The notes beneath the pieces were generated by a model that was given only the letters and a program-made list of their open reading frames with translations, searched no databases and was not told where the DNA came from. A program made the translations under genes and the position numbers. Below, one piece after another: positions 33,978 to 44,135 of a stretch of 64,000 nucleotides of DNA (the first letter of the stretch is position 1; every line of letters begins with the position of its first letter). The DNA comes from Anniella stebbinsi (taxonomy: Eukaryota > Chordata > Lepidosauria > Squamata > Anniellidae). The stretch lies in the NCBI GenBank assembly GCA_029215795.1, contig JARDYH010000007.1:92147263-92211262 (forward strand), read 5' to 3'.

Positions 33978-34642
33978 CTCCAAGGAGCCCACCTTCATGG
34001 CAGAGCCAGGCACGGTCCGTGGCATGGTGCGGCTGCGCTCCGACAGCTCCGAAGCCAGGATCTGCCGCACCGTGGGGTGCTGCTTGAACTGGAGGCCGTA
34101 CGGGTGCTTGACCGTCCCATAGGGCTGGTTCAAGTTCACATTGATGTGGTCCACAGAGGCAAAGCTGGGGTAGGCCTCGGCCTCCATCATGTGGCAGCCC
34201 TTGCCCAGGCCCGGGGCTTCGTCCAGCTTGATGTTGAGCTTGCCCTCCTCCCTGGCGAAGGGCTTAAGGCTCACCGTCCGCCGGGGCAGCACCATGTAGT
34301 TGCTCTCTATGGCAGCCTCCTGCGGCCGCAGCCAGCCATAGTCCAGTTGCCTCAGGGTGCTCTCGCCACACAGGTAGACTGGCCCCCGTGCCGCATCCAA
34401 GTTGACGTCCTTCTTGGCGGGCGGGTCGTTGAGCTCGTTCAGCCCCTTCACCACGTTGTGTGTCATTTTGGGCACCTGCACCAGGATGGAAGTGGGAGGG
34501 ATGTTCCCAGGGAGGGTGGAGAAGCCCAGGCTGCCCTCGGAGCTGGTGTTGAGCTTTGGATCCTCGTCCCCGTCCAAGGAGATGCGTGACAAGGTGCTCG
34601 TGATGGTGGCCGGGTTGCATGTGTTAACCTCTTTGAAGAGGA
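33978..34642 (-). CDS. ADGRB2: ADGRB2 exon I: large cytoplasmic-tail exon
   Basis: 665 nt. The acceptor is TTCCCTCCCAG and the donor GTAAGA. After completing Val it codes 221 residues, beginning LFKEVNTCNPATITSTLSR and ending MKVGSLE in phase 0. Family landmarks include ISLDGDEDPK, FSTLPGNI, PVYLCGESTLRQLD, NYMVLPRRTVSLKP, YPSFASVDHI and SERSRTMPRTVPGS. The central part is the most diverged region of the tail, and stretches such as GLNELNDP recall ADGRB3 more than mammalian ADGRB2, as expected for a non-mammalian orthologue. It is Ser/Thr- and Pro-rich with no membrane segment. Reading the opposite strand gives a 213-codon frame that is only an antisense shadow. Confidence 0.95.
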
Positions 34643-35631
34643 CTGGGAGGGAAGAGGGCCGTCAAACAGAACATGGCGTAAGAACCCTTGGAAGATGGAG
34701 GAGGAGTCCATGCTCTTTGGGAATTCCTCACTCAGGGGGGTTGGGGGTGAGAAGGAGGAAAAACCTTTTAGGAGGAATCTGTCTCAGTCTTTAAGCTAGG
34801 GGTGGAGGGCCTCTTTCAGCCTCAGGGGCTGCATGTCAGGAAGAGGCATGACTGGGAGGCCAAGGACAGAAGGGAGTTGAAGCGGCCAGTGGTGACGATT
34901 GGGTGTTGGTGATTCATCTCCAGCTATCCCTGTCTGGTAGCCCCATTCACCAAGGGAAAAGAGCAGAGTTCCACTCAATACTGTAAAAAGAGAGGGGTCC
35001 CGAACCAGAGCAAAAGAATTGAAAGGTACCAACGCTACAGGGAAAAAAACTATTGTGGTAAGTGACAACTATTTATGACACACCGAACAATTTGGCAGCT
35101 TTGGTTGCTCTGTCTGACCGAGCTGGGGGAGGTTTGATGTTCATTAGAGGGAATACACAAATCAGTGTTTGTACAATATGCTGTTTCCCCTAAGTGAAGG
35201 AAGGTTATCACCCAGTGGATGTTCAAGACCAGCTGCCTGCAATTAAAGTGTTAAGACTGATCTGAGGAAGGTACAAAACCGCTATCAATATCCGGAGTTA
35301 CTATTATCTTACGCGGATGTGTACCCCACTTTGGCCATTTGGCATTCATCTTTATAGCTATACATTCACAGTAATTATTCAGTGTGTCACAAATGGTAAA
35401 AGCCTCATTAGGCATTAGCTGAGCACTCCTGGGACTGGCAGCTAGTCTCTATCATATACAGCGCCTAACCTGCCTCTGCTTCTTTTTGTACTCTGGCATG
35501 AGCTGCTCTGAGGAGCTGGGAAAGAACCGTAACTGCCACGTCCCCATTCGACAAGACGCTCTCCCCCCTCGCAGTCATATCCTCCTATGCTAGCCCAGGT
35601 GCGTGCTAGGAACAGAGGGAGAGGACCTCAC

Positions 35632-35671
35632 CTGTCTGACACGCCAGGTCAACATCCTTTTCAAAATCTGT
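35632..35671 (-). CDS. ADGRB2: ADGRB2 exon H: 40-nt small exon
   Basis: 40 nt. The acceptor is CTGTGTTTTTATAG and the donor GTGAGG. It reads TDFEKDVDLACQT plus one G, which completes Val in exon I. DFEKDVDLAC is a family-wide signature of BAI tails, so the exon can be placed although it gives no open frame of useful length. It enters in phase 0 and leaves in phase 1, so skipping it would break the frame of the 665-nt exon I. It should therefore be constitutive. Confidence 0.92.
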
Positions 35672-35688
35672 CTATAAAAACACAGAAA

Positions 35689-35766
35689 GAGGGGGAGAAA
35701 GGGAGAGAGAGAGAGAAAGAGAGAGAAAGACGGACAAGAGACAGAGAGAGAAAGAGAAAGAGAGAA
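35689..35766. repeat. GA-rich microsatellite next to exon H
   Basis: An imperfect GAGA/GAAA tract beginning 18 bp past the 40-nt exon H. On the ADGRB2 sense strand it forms a long CT-rich tract immediately upstream of the exon's acceptor. Confidence 0.85.
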
Positions 35767-35900
35767 GGTGGGGTGGAGAAATGAATGCATCATGGGTAGC
35801 AAATGGGGTTCAATTATATTGCTCAGCCATATTGACTAATGTTATGTTGTGGGTGGGGAGCATTCTTTCCAAACATTTTTGTTGTTCATGATGACACATA

Positions 35901-35935
<35 letters not shown>

Positions 35936-36324
35936 ACAAACCAGTTTTTCCCAATCTGGCAACCTCCTATAATTCCAACATGGGAATTATGAAAGTTGTG
36001 GTCCAACACATCTGGGTGGTGCCATATTGGGAAAGGCTGAAGAAAACTGACCAACCAAAGCTCAAATGGCTGCATTGTTCAAGCGTCGCCATATCCAATG
36101 TGCCAGCGTTAAACTCTGACGACTGCATGGCCACCTCTAAAATGGCGCACTGCCAAAGACAGCCGCGGCTGTTTCCAAAATGGGAGCACCACCATCATGG
36201 CATAAGCATCACCATCTTGGAGACACTCAACACTTCCACACTTCCGCTGACCAACAGTATGAGCTGTGAGCAGGACGTCCCCTGTATAAATATCAACAAC
36301 CCTGAACTCAGTAGTTGTAAGGAA

Positions 36325-36655
36325 CACTGAGAAAGGAAGGACTTCTTCACACAGTGGATGGTTAAACTATGGAATTCGCTACCACAAGATGTAATGTTGG
36401 CCACCAATTTGGATGGCTTTAAAAGGGAGTTGGACAAATTCCTGGAGGAGAAGGCTATTAGTCCTGGTGGCTATGTGCTTCCTCCAGTATCTGAGGCAGT
36501 AAGCCTATGTACACCAGTTGCTAGGGAACATGGGTGGGAAGGTGCTGTTGCACTCATGTCCTGCTTGTGGGTCCCTAGTCAACAGCTGGTTGGCCACTGT
36601 GTGAACAGAATGTTGGACTAGATGGACCCTTGGCTCTTATGTTCTTATGGGATAA
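36325..36655 (+). mobile_element. CR1-like LINE 3' end
   Basis: A good copy: 'aaggaaggacttcttcacac', 'gttaaactatggaattcgct', 'ggccaccaatttggatgg', 'gttggacaaattcctggagg', 'cctatgtacaccagttgct', 'gttggccactgtgtgaacag' and 'ttggactagatggaccctt', ending in 'ttatgttcttatggg'. It lies in the G-H intron, antisense to ADGRB2. Confidence 0.85.
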
Positions 36656-37166
36656 TGGCTGTGAAGCCATTTGAACACTTAGGACAGCCTTCCTCAGCCT
36701 GGTAATTTCCAGATATGCAGGAATGCAAACCCACTGGGAATGATGAAGTTGCAGTCCAGCACATCTGGAGGGCAACAGGATGGGGAAGGCTGACTTAGGA
36801 AGAGCACACTATAAACCAGCCTCCCTCAACTTGGTGCGCTCCAGATGTGTTGGGACCGCAAGTCCAATAATACCCAGCTGGAGTTGTGGTCCCAACACAT
36901 CTGGAGGGCACCAGGTTGGGGAATGTTCTATACAGTAAGCATTTATTCCCAAGCTTGCCCAGAAATGTTCAAGACAGCACCAGCTACTACGGAACCGTCA
37001 GCAGTCCCCATTCCACAGTCAAAAGGAGGTTGTGATGGCTGACCTGGATGGGATGCAATTGCTTGGCCCCACTCCACAGTCTGATTGCGCAACACCCCAC
37101 CCCTTGGGCACCTGCAACATGCCTTCTATCACCTCCCCCCATGACACAGGCCCCACGCTCACTCAC

Positions 37167-37262
37167 CATGATCTGCACTTGCCCGTTCTTGCAGGAGTCG
37201 GGTGAATTCTCATTCTCATCACTCTTGCACACCCCAATCTGGCACTTCACCACATCTTGGAC
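37167..37262 (-). CDS. ADGRB2: ADGRB2 exon G: membrane-proximal cytoplasmic tail
   Basis: 96 nt, phase 0 at both ends. The acceptor is CTCCTCTCCCAG and the donor GTGAGT, a strong one. It encodes 32 residues, [20 protein letters not shown] followed by [12 protein letters not shown]. The Cys-rich, acidic pattern with NGQ near the end matches the ADGRB2 tail right after TM7. It joins the 40-nt exon H to give QIM-TDFEKDVDLACQT. Confidence 0.95.
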
Positions 37263-39027
37263 CTGGGAGAGGAGGCAGGCAGATCCTTTGTTCTCAGGCT
37301 TTACCCTCTCCCTTGCTCTACCTCCCCTCCCTGCCCCTCCCTGCTCTGTCATTTCCCCCACTTCCCCTGGGTTTAAAGGAGATCACGTCCCATCTGTCCA
37401 GTGGGTTCAATCCTTGCCAAACAGGGCGGCAATTTGGTGCTCTCCCCCGACAAGTACCAAGTTCATCGGCCTCCAATCTTGCAATAACAAATCTCCCGCT
37501 GGTGCCTGCCCCGTCACCTTGAGGGTATTTATGAGCTCCCATTATGCCTCCCCTCCCCCTGCCCAGGTCTTTCATTTAATAGCCTGTAAAATTCCGACTC
37601 TCTCAGCTTCCAGGCCCAAAAGACGCTCTTGCAGTTCTGTATGACCTTCTTAGCACCCTAACGTCAGCTGTAAAGTCTCTAAGCTCACGATTTGGTTGCA
37701 AGGACGCGGCCATTATAATCTCCCTCTTTCTGACAGAGGAGTGAGGGATGCAGGGAGCAGCTGGCGGCAACAGGCCCCGCATGCACCACTTCCATGCGCC
37801 TGTGTTTTATGTTTATGAAGCACTTGCTCTCTGCCCATTGCACTAAGATAAATGGGGACATTCGGGGTGGGTGGGGGCAGGACTCCGGCCTTCAGAACAG
37901 AGATAGATGAAATTGGAAGGAGAAGGCTTTCTCCAGGTAGGTGGAAGGATATGTAGCCAAATCTCCACCTACGTACCAGACAGCCATTAGTTAGATTGAT
38001 TGATTGATTGAGAACTTGAGCAAACAGTAGTAGCTCAGGATGGTGAATACCTCTTTTCAACAGCTTGGGACAAAAATGCCTTAGAGGACACCTCCTTCCC
38101 TGTCTGCTGTTGCTGAAGCTCGCTGGGCCCCCTAAATGGATCTACCCCCTCTGCGTAGGTCAATTTTCTCGAAGACGCACTTATTTTCTGAATTAAAAGT
38201 GGAAGTACTTGCCATCTTTAGAGCTGAAAAACATTAACTTTCAGTATACGGAACTGTGTCAAATAGCTACGGCAGAAAAATTGACATACCAATTGAAACT
38301 AGCCAAAGGCAAAATCAAAACATCTGACGCTTATAAAATATGGCGGGATTTTATTTTATATACTAATCAGGGACATACACAGCAGTATTTGTCAAAGCTT
38401 TTCCTGAAACTATGGAAAAGAAACTAAATAGAATCTGTTATGGAGAATTATGATAAAGAACTCCTCCAAACAGCCTATGAATTCCACCTAAATCTTGACT
38501 GGTAAGGTAAAGGGGCAAAATATACATATATGTTAAATCTATTACCCTCTGTCAATAATTAGATTGAAATCTAATGTATTTCTATTTATTTATCTTCTGT
38601 ATCAGTTGGTCTGTTTAATTTTGTTTTGAAAAATCAATAAAATCTATCTATCTAGCCAAAATGCTCTCTCTCTCCCATGCTCCACACCATTTGTGGACAT
38701 CAGAATGGAGGTGGGGGCATTTTGGTGATTTTTCAGAGTGGGGACACATTTTCAGGGGCGCGAATGGGCGGGGGTTGATTGTACTGAGAAAAGAAAGGAG
38801 AAAGGTGTTTTTAGCTGCCTCTTAAACAAATATGCATTTTGAGGGATACATTACAAACTGGATGGATTGGAGAGGGGACACCCACGGCTACTTCACATGC
38901 TCTGGGTCTGTCTGTGAATGTACAACCCAGGAGGCGGGGAAGCAGCGTATCACGAGCACACCAAAACGCGCGCGAGAAAAGCAAAGCGAAAGAAAAACCC
39001 AGCCAGCTGGCAGTGCGTGGTGCCCAC
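37263..39027. other. ADGRB2 intron between exons F and G
   Basis: The main identifiable content is an L1-like 3' end at 38190-38650. The remainder (37263-38180 and 38660-39027) shows no recognised repeat or exon, apart from short CT- and T-rich runs. Confidence 0.5.
38190..38650 (+). mobile_element. L1-like LINE 3' end
   Basis: An open frame includes LTYQLKLAKGKIKTSDAYKI and WRDFILYTNQ, resembling the C-terminal end of an L1-type ORF2. It is followed by an AT-rich 3' UTR ending 'ttttgaaaaatcaataaaat' and a short CTAT repeat. It is 5'-truncated. The family assignment rests on pattern only; another A-tailed LINE is possible. Confidence 0.55.
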
Positions 39028-39199
39028 CTCTCTGCGCAGAAAGCAGTGGACAGTGATGATGACGAAGCCCTGGACCGAGTTGAAGACGGCAAAGAGGACC
39101 TGGAAGAGGATGGAGCGCCGGTCGGTCATGGCGAGCACGGCTGACATCCAGGTGAGCGCCAGCAGGGGCAGGACCACGCAGGAGCTCCATAGTGATGCC
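39028..39199 (-). CDS. ADGRB2: ADGRB2 exon F: TM6, ECL3 and TM7
   Basis: 172 nt. The acceptor is ACCCCCTCCCAG and the donor GTGGGC. After one completing base it encodes [20 protein letters not shown] (TM6), the short polar loop MTDRRS, and [20 protein letters not shown] (TM7), ending HCFLRRE in phase 0. The TM6 stretch [19 protein letters not shown] is close to invariant across BAI receptors. It joins exon G to give RREVQDVVKC, the usual start of the cytoplasmic tail. Confidence 0.95.
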
Positions 39200-40736
39200 C
39201 TGGGAGGGGGTGGGAGTGAGAAGGTGAGAGAGACAGGAGCAGGAGCCAATCACAGAGGATAAGGGGGGGGATTGGAGGAGATGGAGAAGGCACACAGGCT
39301 GGTCCTCCCATGCTGCCCCAGAAGGGCCCTTTGCAACCAATTGATTGGTTCCCAAAGGGAGTCGGATGGTTAGCAGGTGATGGCGAGCAGCAGTTCAGTG
39401 CTGGTGGTGAATGAGCGTACATTAAGCAAACAGCACAGGGCGAGCGTATCAGGAACACAGATCAGTGTTGCGCTCCCCACCCCACTCTCTGACAAACAGT
39501 TCTTCTCTATATAGAGATGCTGTGGTTCAAATCTGTGAGAAGACAATGCAAAATCTGGGGGTTCTTTGTAGTTGGTGAAAGAATGCATTTTGCACATGCT
39601 CAGAGGCGTTTTCATCTAGGTCTGAGCCCTGGTGTGAAACAAGTCCTCCTCCAAGTCTGGTGGATCCCGGGAGCATTTAAGGAAGAGGTTCACAGGACAG
39701 ATCCACCCCTCGCTGCTACTCTTTGCTTTCCTTCTTGAAGTCCATTTCACTGGAGAGTCAGAACCACGTCAAATTAGCCTTAGCTGCTTTGCAACTTCCT
39801 TACCTCACTCCTCCAACTCATCCTTCCTAGCCTATCTAAAGCAGATCATCTCCTGTCCGAGCAAAGGATTGCGCTGGTTTGGTGTTCCGCAGCGCTCCTT
39901 GTAAGTGCCAGGGAATAAGGAAGTGTTCAGCCACAGTAGTCGTACTAGTCATGAACTGAGGCTAGGGAGGCTGAAGATTTGGGCTTTGGATTTCTCAATT
40001 CCACCACTGGTACAGATTTGTAGAGGGCCAAATTAGACAAGATGGAGAGAGATCCAAAATAAGATTTTAAAAAAACAAGGTTTGGGCTTCATGTAGGAAT
40101 GGGAGAACCAGCAATTTTTGAGCTCACATAAATTCTCTGAAAATAACTTCAGAGCTGGTTTTGGCTCACTCCCGTTTCTGACTTGTTTTGTGGGGAAACG
40201 TGCATATTTCGAAAGGGAAAAATGCAGGTTTCTGTATATATTTTTCAAAAGTGTGTACTCTCCCCCCTATTGACTAAAGCGTGAAAATACTTTTTAAAAA
40301 AAGTACATTTCAAAGCGTGTGTTTAAAAAAGAAATGCATTCTTCGAATGTGACTGCAAATTTGGCAATTTGCTAATATTTCTTGACAAAAGCACTGCTGC
40401 TCACATTTGCGTTCAGGGTTATGAATGAGACATGTCTGCATGATCTGTGAACAGAAATGAAATTCGCATACTTCCCTAGCTTCATGGAGGCCCAGAAAGG
40501 GACTGGGGGACAGGGTAGGTTAGGAGGAGAAGGAATAACAACTTGTCATCCAGAACACCCCACCCAGCATTGTGAGGTGGTATAGTCCTGCGCCACGTGG
40601 GTCTGCTAATTGCTAAGCAGGACTTGTGTTACCAAGTAGGGGCAAAATTAAAACAAAAATCTCCTCCCCCCCCCCCCCCGTGATGGGTTTGTTTTATCTC
40701 TCCCCTTCTCTGTCCTGTGCAGGAAGGAAGGGGGGG

Positions 40737-40792
<56 letters not shown>

Positions 40793-43410
40793 CAGCCACT
40801 CAGGCATGCGATTAATTAGATCTAACTATGTTTTAATTCTACATCTCCTCTTGTGCTACGCTTGGCTGTTAAAGGCTCGTTAAAGGAAATGCAAGCAAAT
40901 GGAGACAACGTTTCCGGCACTTTAAGCGGGAGAAGAGGCACTGTGGCGGGAAGGGGGATGTGATCCAATGGAAGCTCTTGCCAATCGGCCAAACATAATC
41001 CGAAGGTTTGTTTTTCTCATTAGCGTAGTTGAGGACGTTCACGTAAATGCGTTGAGGGACCCTGATTTTGTTCTCATGAGCAAGCGCAATCCACTCGGAA
41101 GGTCTCCTGCACACACCTCGTGAAAATGAACAAGAGCTGCACCAGAGCACGGGAGTAGCGCTCTGGACTGTCATGATAGACGGCAGACTCAGTGGGTGTG
41201 AGCCAGGCCTAATTTTAGAGGCTGATAACAGTAATCAATTTGCAAGAGGAAATGGATGTGCCCCATGCCCCCTGGGCGGCTCGGGGAAGCTGCTACATGC
41301 TTTCTGCTCATTGCCAAAATGATAATTTCCATCTCGAGCGATTCACATGTATGAGGGGTTTTTTTAAGTGCTTCTTCAGCAAGGAGGATTTTATTGTCTT
41401 TAAAAATTAAAACCCCTTAAGCCACAGTTGTCTTGTTTTGCTGCCCATCTCCCCAGAGCATCCCTGGATGCCGCCGGCAATAGATCCGAGAGCAGAACAG
41501 CAAACGATGGCGGGGCGGTACAGCCCGAGGGGGCTTGCAGGTAGTAAATACCTCCTGCAGAGTGGAGCGGGAGGGTCCCCGTCCCCTGAAGGTGGACGGC
41601 TGGAACCCACACACCTTCCCACAAAAAGCCTGGGCTGGCCCAAAGAGAAGGCAACGTCAGGTACCAGATCATGAGCATCCAAAATGGGCCGTCAGGGAAA
41701 GTATGAGCAATTAGGTTCAGTTCCTTTTCTGAGCAGGATTTGCCCAGTTCACACCTTCCGAGCCGAACACGGACTCAGATGCTGTTTCTGAGCTTGCAGT
41801 GGGATTCATGGACCAGAAGAACCAGGCACATGTGAAACATGTACATGGGAAAAAATGTGCACAACTATCCTTTCATCAATTGGAGGAGAATGCAGACATT
41901 TCAAAGATGCACACAACTGAGGCGTCCATTCCAGTTGGAACAAATTTTGAGATGGAATTCCTCTCCTCAAATTCGAGTATTGCTGATTCTCACATCCCTA
42001 GTTAGCAGTTCTTTAATTACCTTTTAAAAAAAAAGTTTAAAAAGTGTGATTTTTTTGAAAAATAAAACCCCCACACACCTTGAGGCAGTTTTTGACAGTT
42101 CAGTGGAAAGAAGCTGCTGAGATGAACCATCCCTCCAGAACACCATCTGGGCTGAGGCCAGGCCTTGCTCACAGCTCTCTGGGAATACTTTCGCCTGTCC
42201 TTTATTTGATCATCTTCCAGCCTCACATGAAAGATGGTTTGCTTAGTTCCTTAAACTGCCCTCACTCAATAGGGATGGGCGAACTCACCTGCGTCTGAAC
42301 CCTCAGGCATTTGCCCCGCCACCTCCACCACCCGCCCCTGCCCATAGGGCTGCATGAGATCCCTTTCAGACTCAGTGGGGCATAAGCGCTCAGCAGCTGT
42401 TCACCCTTGCTCCTTAAAAGCCCCATTTACACAAGAGTAAAGGCTGAACGGAACATTTGCACCCGTATTCTTGTGTAAATGGGGGACTTTACGGCCGCCG
42501 TTTACTCATTGGGGGAAATGTGCAATTTCCAGAGCCTCCCTTGTGGATGGAGGTCCTGGATGAGGCTGGACAGCTGTTGAGTGCTCATTGGGCCTCATGG
42601 GCACTCAAAGTGGGGGGGGGGGCGGTGGATACGGGGGAATCCGTTAGACTCGCTTGGGTGCCTGCAAAATCCCTACTCACAAACAACCTGCCTGACATCA
42701 TGGAACTAAATCTCCATTGCCTATGTTAGCATCATGATGTCCGCCCACCGGTCACATGATAACGGTTGATGAATCCAGGAATGAGGAAGCAGCAGCAGGT
42801 GGGGGGGGGGGGAAGGGGCAGAGAGAGAAAAGAACAGCAGTCTAAGCAAGGCAACTGTGGCACCAACAGGATGCAACCAGATGAATATCCACTGAGCAGC
42901 CTTCACTGAACTGGCACCCTCCAGATATATTGTACTACAGTTCCTATTGTCCACCCAGTCTGGGCATTGGCCATGCTGGTAAGGATGCTAGATGTAGTAC
43001 AATGCATCTGACAAGCACCAGTTCGGGGAAGGCTGTTGCAGATTCTCTGTGTTTTGGGGAGAAATTTCGACCCTGCAGAAACGGCCAGGTTCAGCTAGCG
43101 GTAAAATCCAACACAGCTACACCTTAGAGAAGACCCACTGAAATGAATGGGATTTAAGATAGTTATGACTAACTGAAGTCCCATTCATTTCAATGGGTCT
43201 ACTCTAAGTAGGACTTAGGTTGGATTTTACCTCTTGTACGCAGCCCTTGATGGGTAAAGGAAGGGGAGAGGTGTTGGTTCAGCAGTAAAGAATGTGATAT
43301 GCGTGCAGAGGTCCCAATTTCAATCCGTGGCACCACATGGATCTTAGACCGCATGGGTGGCAAGGGACGCTGTTTGGCAGCCTGGAAACGCGGTGCTCTT
43401 CAGAGTAGAC
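39200..43410. other. ADGRB2 intron between exons E and F, distal part
   Basis: Contains AT-rich hAT-like sequence at about 40030-40480, a C run at 40667-40679, a GA microsatellite at 40740-40791, and a TAGGGATGGGCG-type hAT-like element from about 42269 to 42675. A palindromic repeat lies at 42893-43035, and a small palindrome at 43098-43238 has arms 'taaaatccaacacag' and 'ggttggattttacc' around 'atgaatggg'. A tRNA-derived SINE head lies at about 43270-43340 ('gttggttcagcagtaaagaa', B-box-like 'tttcaatcc'). Bases 41200-41480 show no recognised repeat. No exon. Confidence 0.5.
40740..40791. repeat. (GA)n microsatellite
   Basis: About 50 bp of uninterrupted GA in the E-F intron, preceded by a G run. 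It is the longest perfect dinucleotide tract in the window. Confidence 0.9.
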
Positions 43411-43730
43411 TAGGCTGACCATATGAAAAGGAGGACAGGGCTCATGTAACTTTAACTGTTGTAGAGAAAAGGGAATTTCAGCCAGTGTAATTTGTATGCA
43501 ATTAGTTCCTGGTGAAATTCCCTCTTCATCACAACAGTTAAAGTTGCAGGGGCCCTGCCTTCTTTTGTATATGGTCACTCTAGTATAGTGCCTGCAACTT
43601 TAACTGTTGTGATGAAGAGGGAATTTCACCAGGAACTAATTGCATACCAATGACACTGGCTGAAATTCCCTTTTCTCTGCAACTGTTAAAGTTACATGAG
43701 CCCTGTCCTCCTTTTCATATGGTCAGCCTA
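43411..43730. mobile_element. hAT MITE, nested-palindrome type (320 bp), exact TSD
   Basis: The ends are TAGGCTGACCATATG and CATATGGTCAGCCTA, with TSD GAGTAGAC on both sides (43403-43410 and 43731-43738). The central 'tatggtcactctagtatag' divides it into two halves, each with its own inverted 'agggaatttc' arms. It lies 306 bp beyond the donor of the cassette exon E, in the downstream intron. Confidence 0.94.
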
Positions 43731-43940
43731 GAGTAGACGATACTCTGTTGGTCAATCATCTGTCAGAACGGAACAGCTTCTGATGTTCAAAAATGAAAGG
43801 CAGCCCAGTTTTGCAAGCTAAGGAAGCAATGGCCGCTCGGTGGACGCTAGCAATTCCCGCTGAGAACAGCCAACGTTTTAAAGCGTAAGTTGGTGTGGCC
43901 CTCTGAAAAGTAGCGTTCATCAATGTGTCAACTAAATAGG

Positions 43941-43941
43941 C

Positions 43942-43973
<32 letters not shown>

Positions 43974-43983
43974 AGGGAGGGGG
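43941..43983. repeat. GA/GGGA repeat next to exon E donor
   Basis: GAGAGA changing to GGGAGGGA, ending about 50 bp past the exon E donor. On the sense strand it reads as a CT-rich tract in the downstream intron. Confidence 0.85.
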
Positions 43984-44036
43984 AGGAAGCAGGAGCTGAC
44001 AGAACAAGCACATGAGCACCGATGACGGGGACTAAC

Positions 44037-44135
44037 ATGGCGCTGCTGGCGGTGGCTGAGTGGAGCGCAGCGCTCGAGACCACGCCGCACTTGGTGCATT
44101 TCAAGAGCAGGCTCCCGCACGGGGGGTTCTGGAAG
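44037..44135 (-). CDS. ADGRB2: ADGRB2 exon E: 99-nt ICL3 cassette exon
   Basis: 99 nt, a multiple of three, flanked by phase-2 introns. The acceptor is CCACCCACAG; the donor is GTTAGT, the weakest-looking donor in the gene. It adds 33 residues to ICL3: a Gly completion, FQNPPCGSLLLKCTKCGV, a Ser/Ala-rich run, and AT of a Met codon completed by exon F. From memory, human ADGRB2 has an insert of the same size here with a similar SLLLxCxxCG core, whereas ADGRB1 and ADGRB3 go straight from RAG to SLW. This exon is therefore strong support for the ADGRB2 call and is probably alternatively spliced. The coding is inferred from phase, borders and that resemblance; no transcript was seen. Confidence 0.85.

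Larger units (their letters stand above)
34643..37166. other. ADGRB2 introns flanking exon H
   Basis: Apart from the 40-nt exon at 35632-35671, this holds a GA-rich microsatellite at 35689-35766, an AAAT repeat at 35901-35937, palindromic repeats at 35943-36049, 36681-36790 and 36821-36925, and a CR1 fragment at 36325-36655. No further coding. Confidence 0.6.

Noticed and set aside
33948..34589. A 213-codon plus-strand frame
   Set aside because: Antisense shadow of the GC-rich ADGRB2 exon I; no independent motif or gene structure.
35901..35937. Regularly spaced repeat that could suggest an array
   Set aside because: A simple AAAT microsatellite; no CRISPR-like repeat-spacer structure exists in this eukaryotic window.
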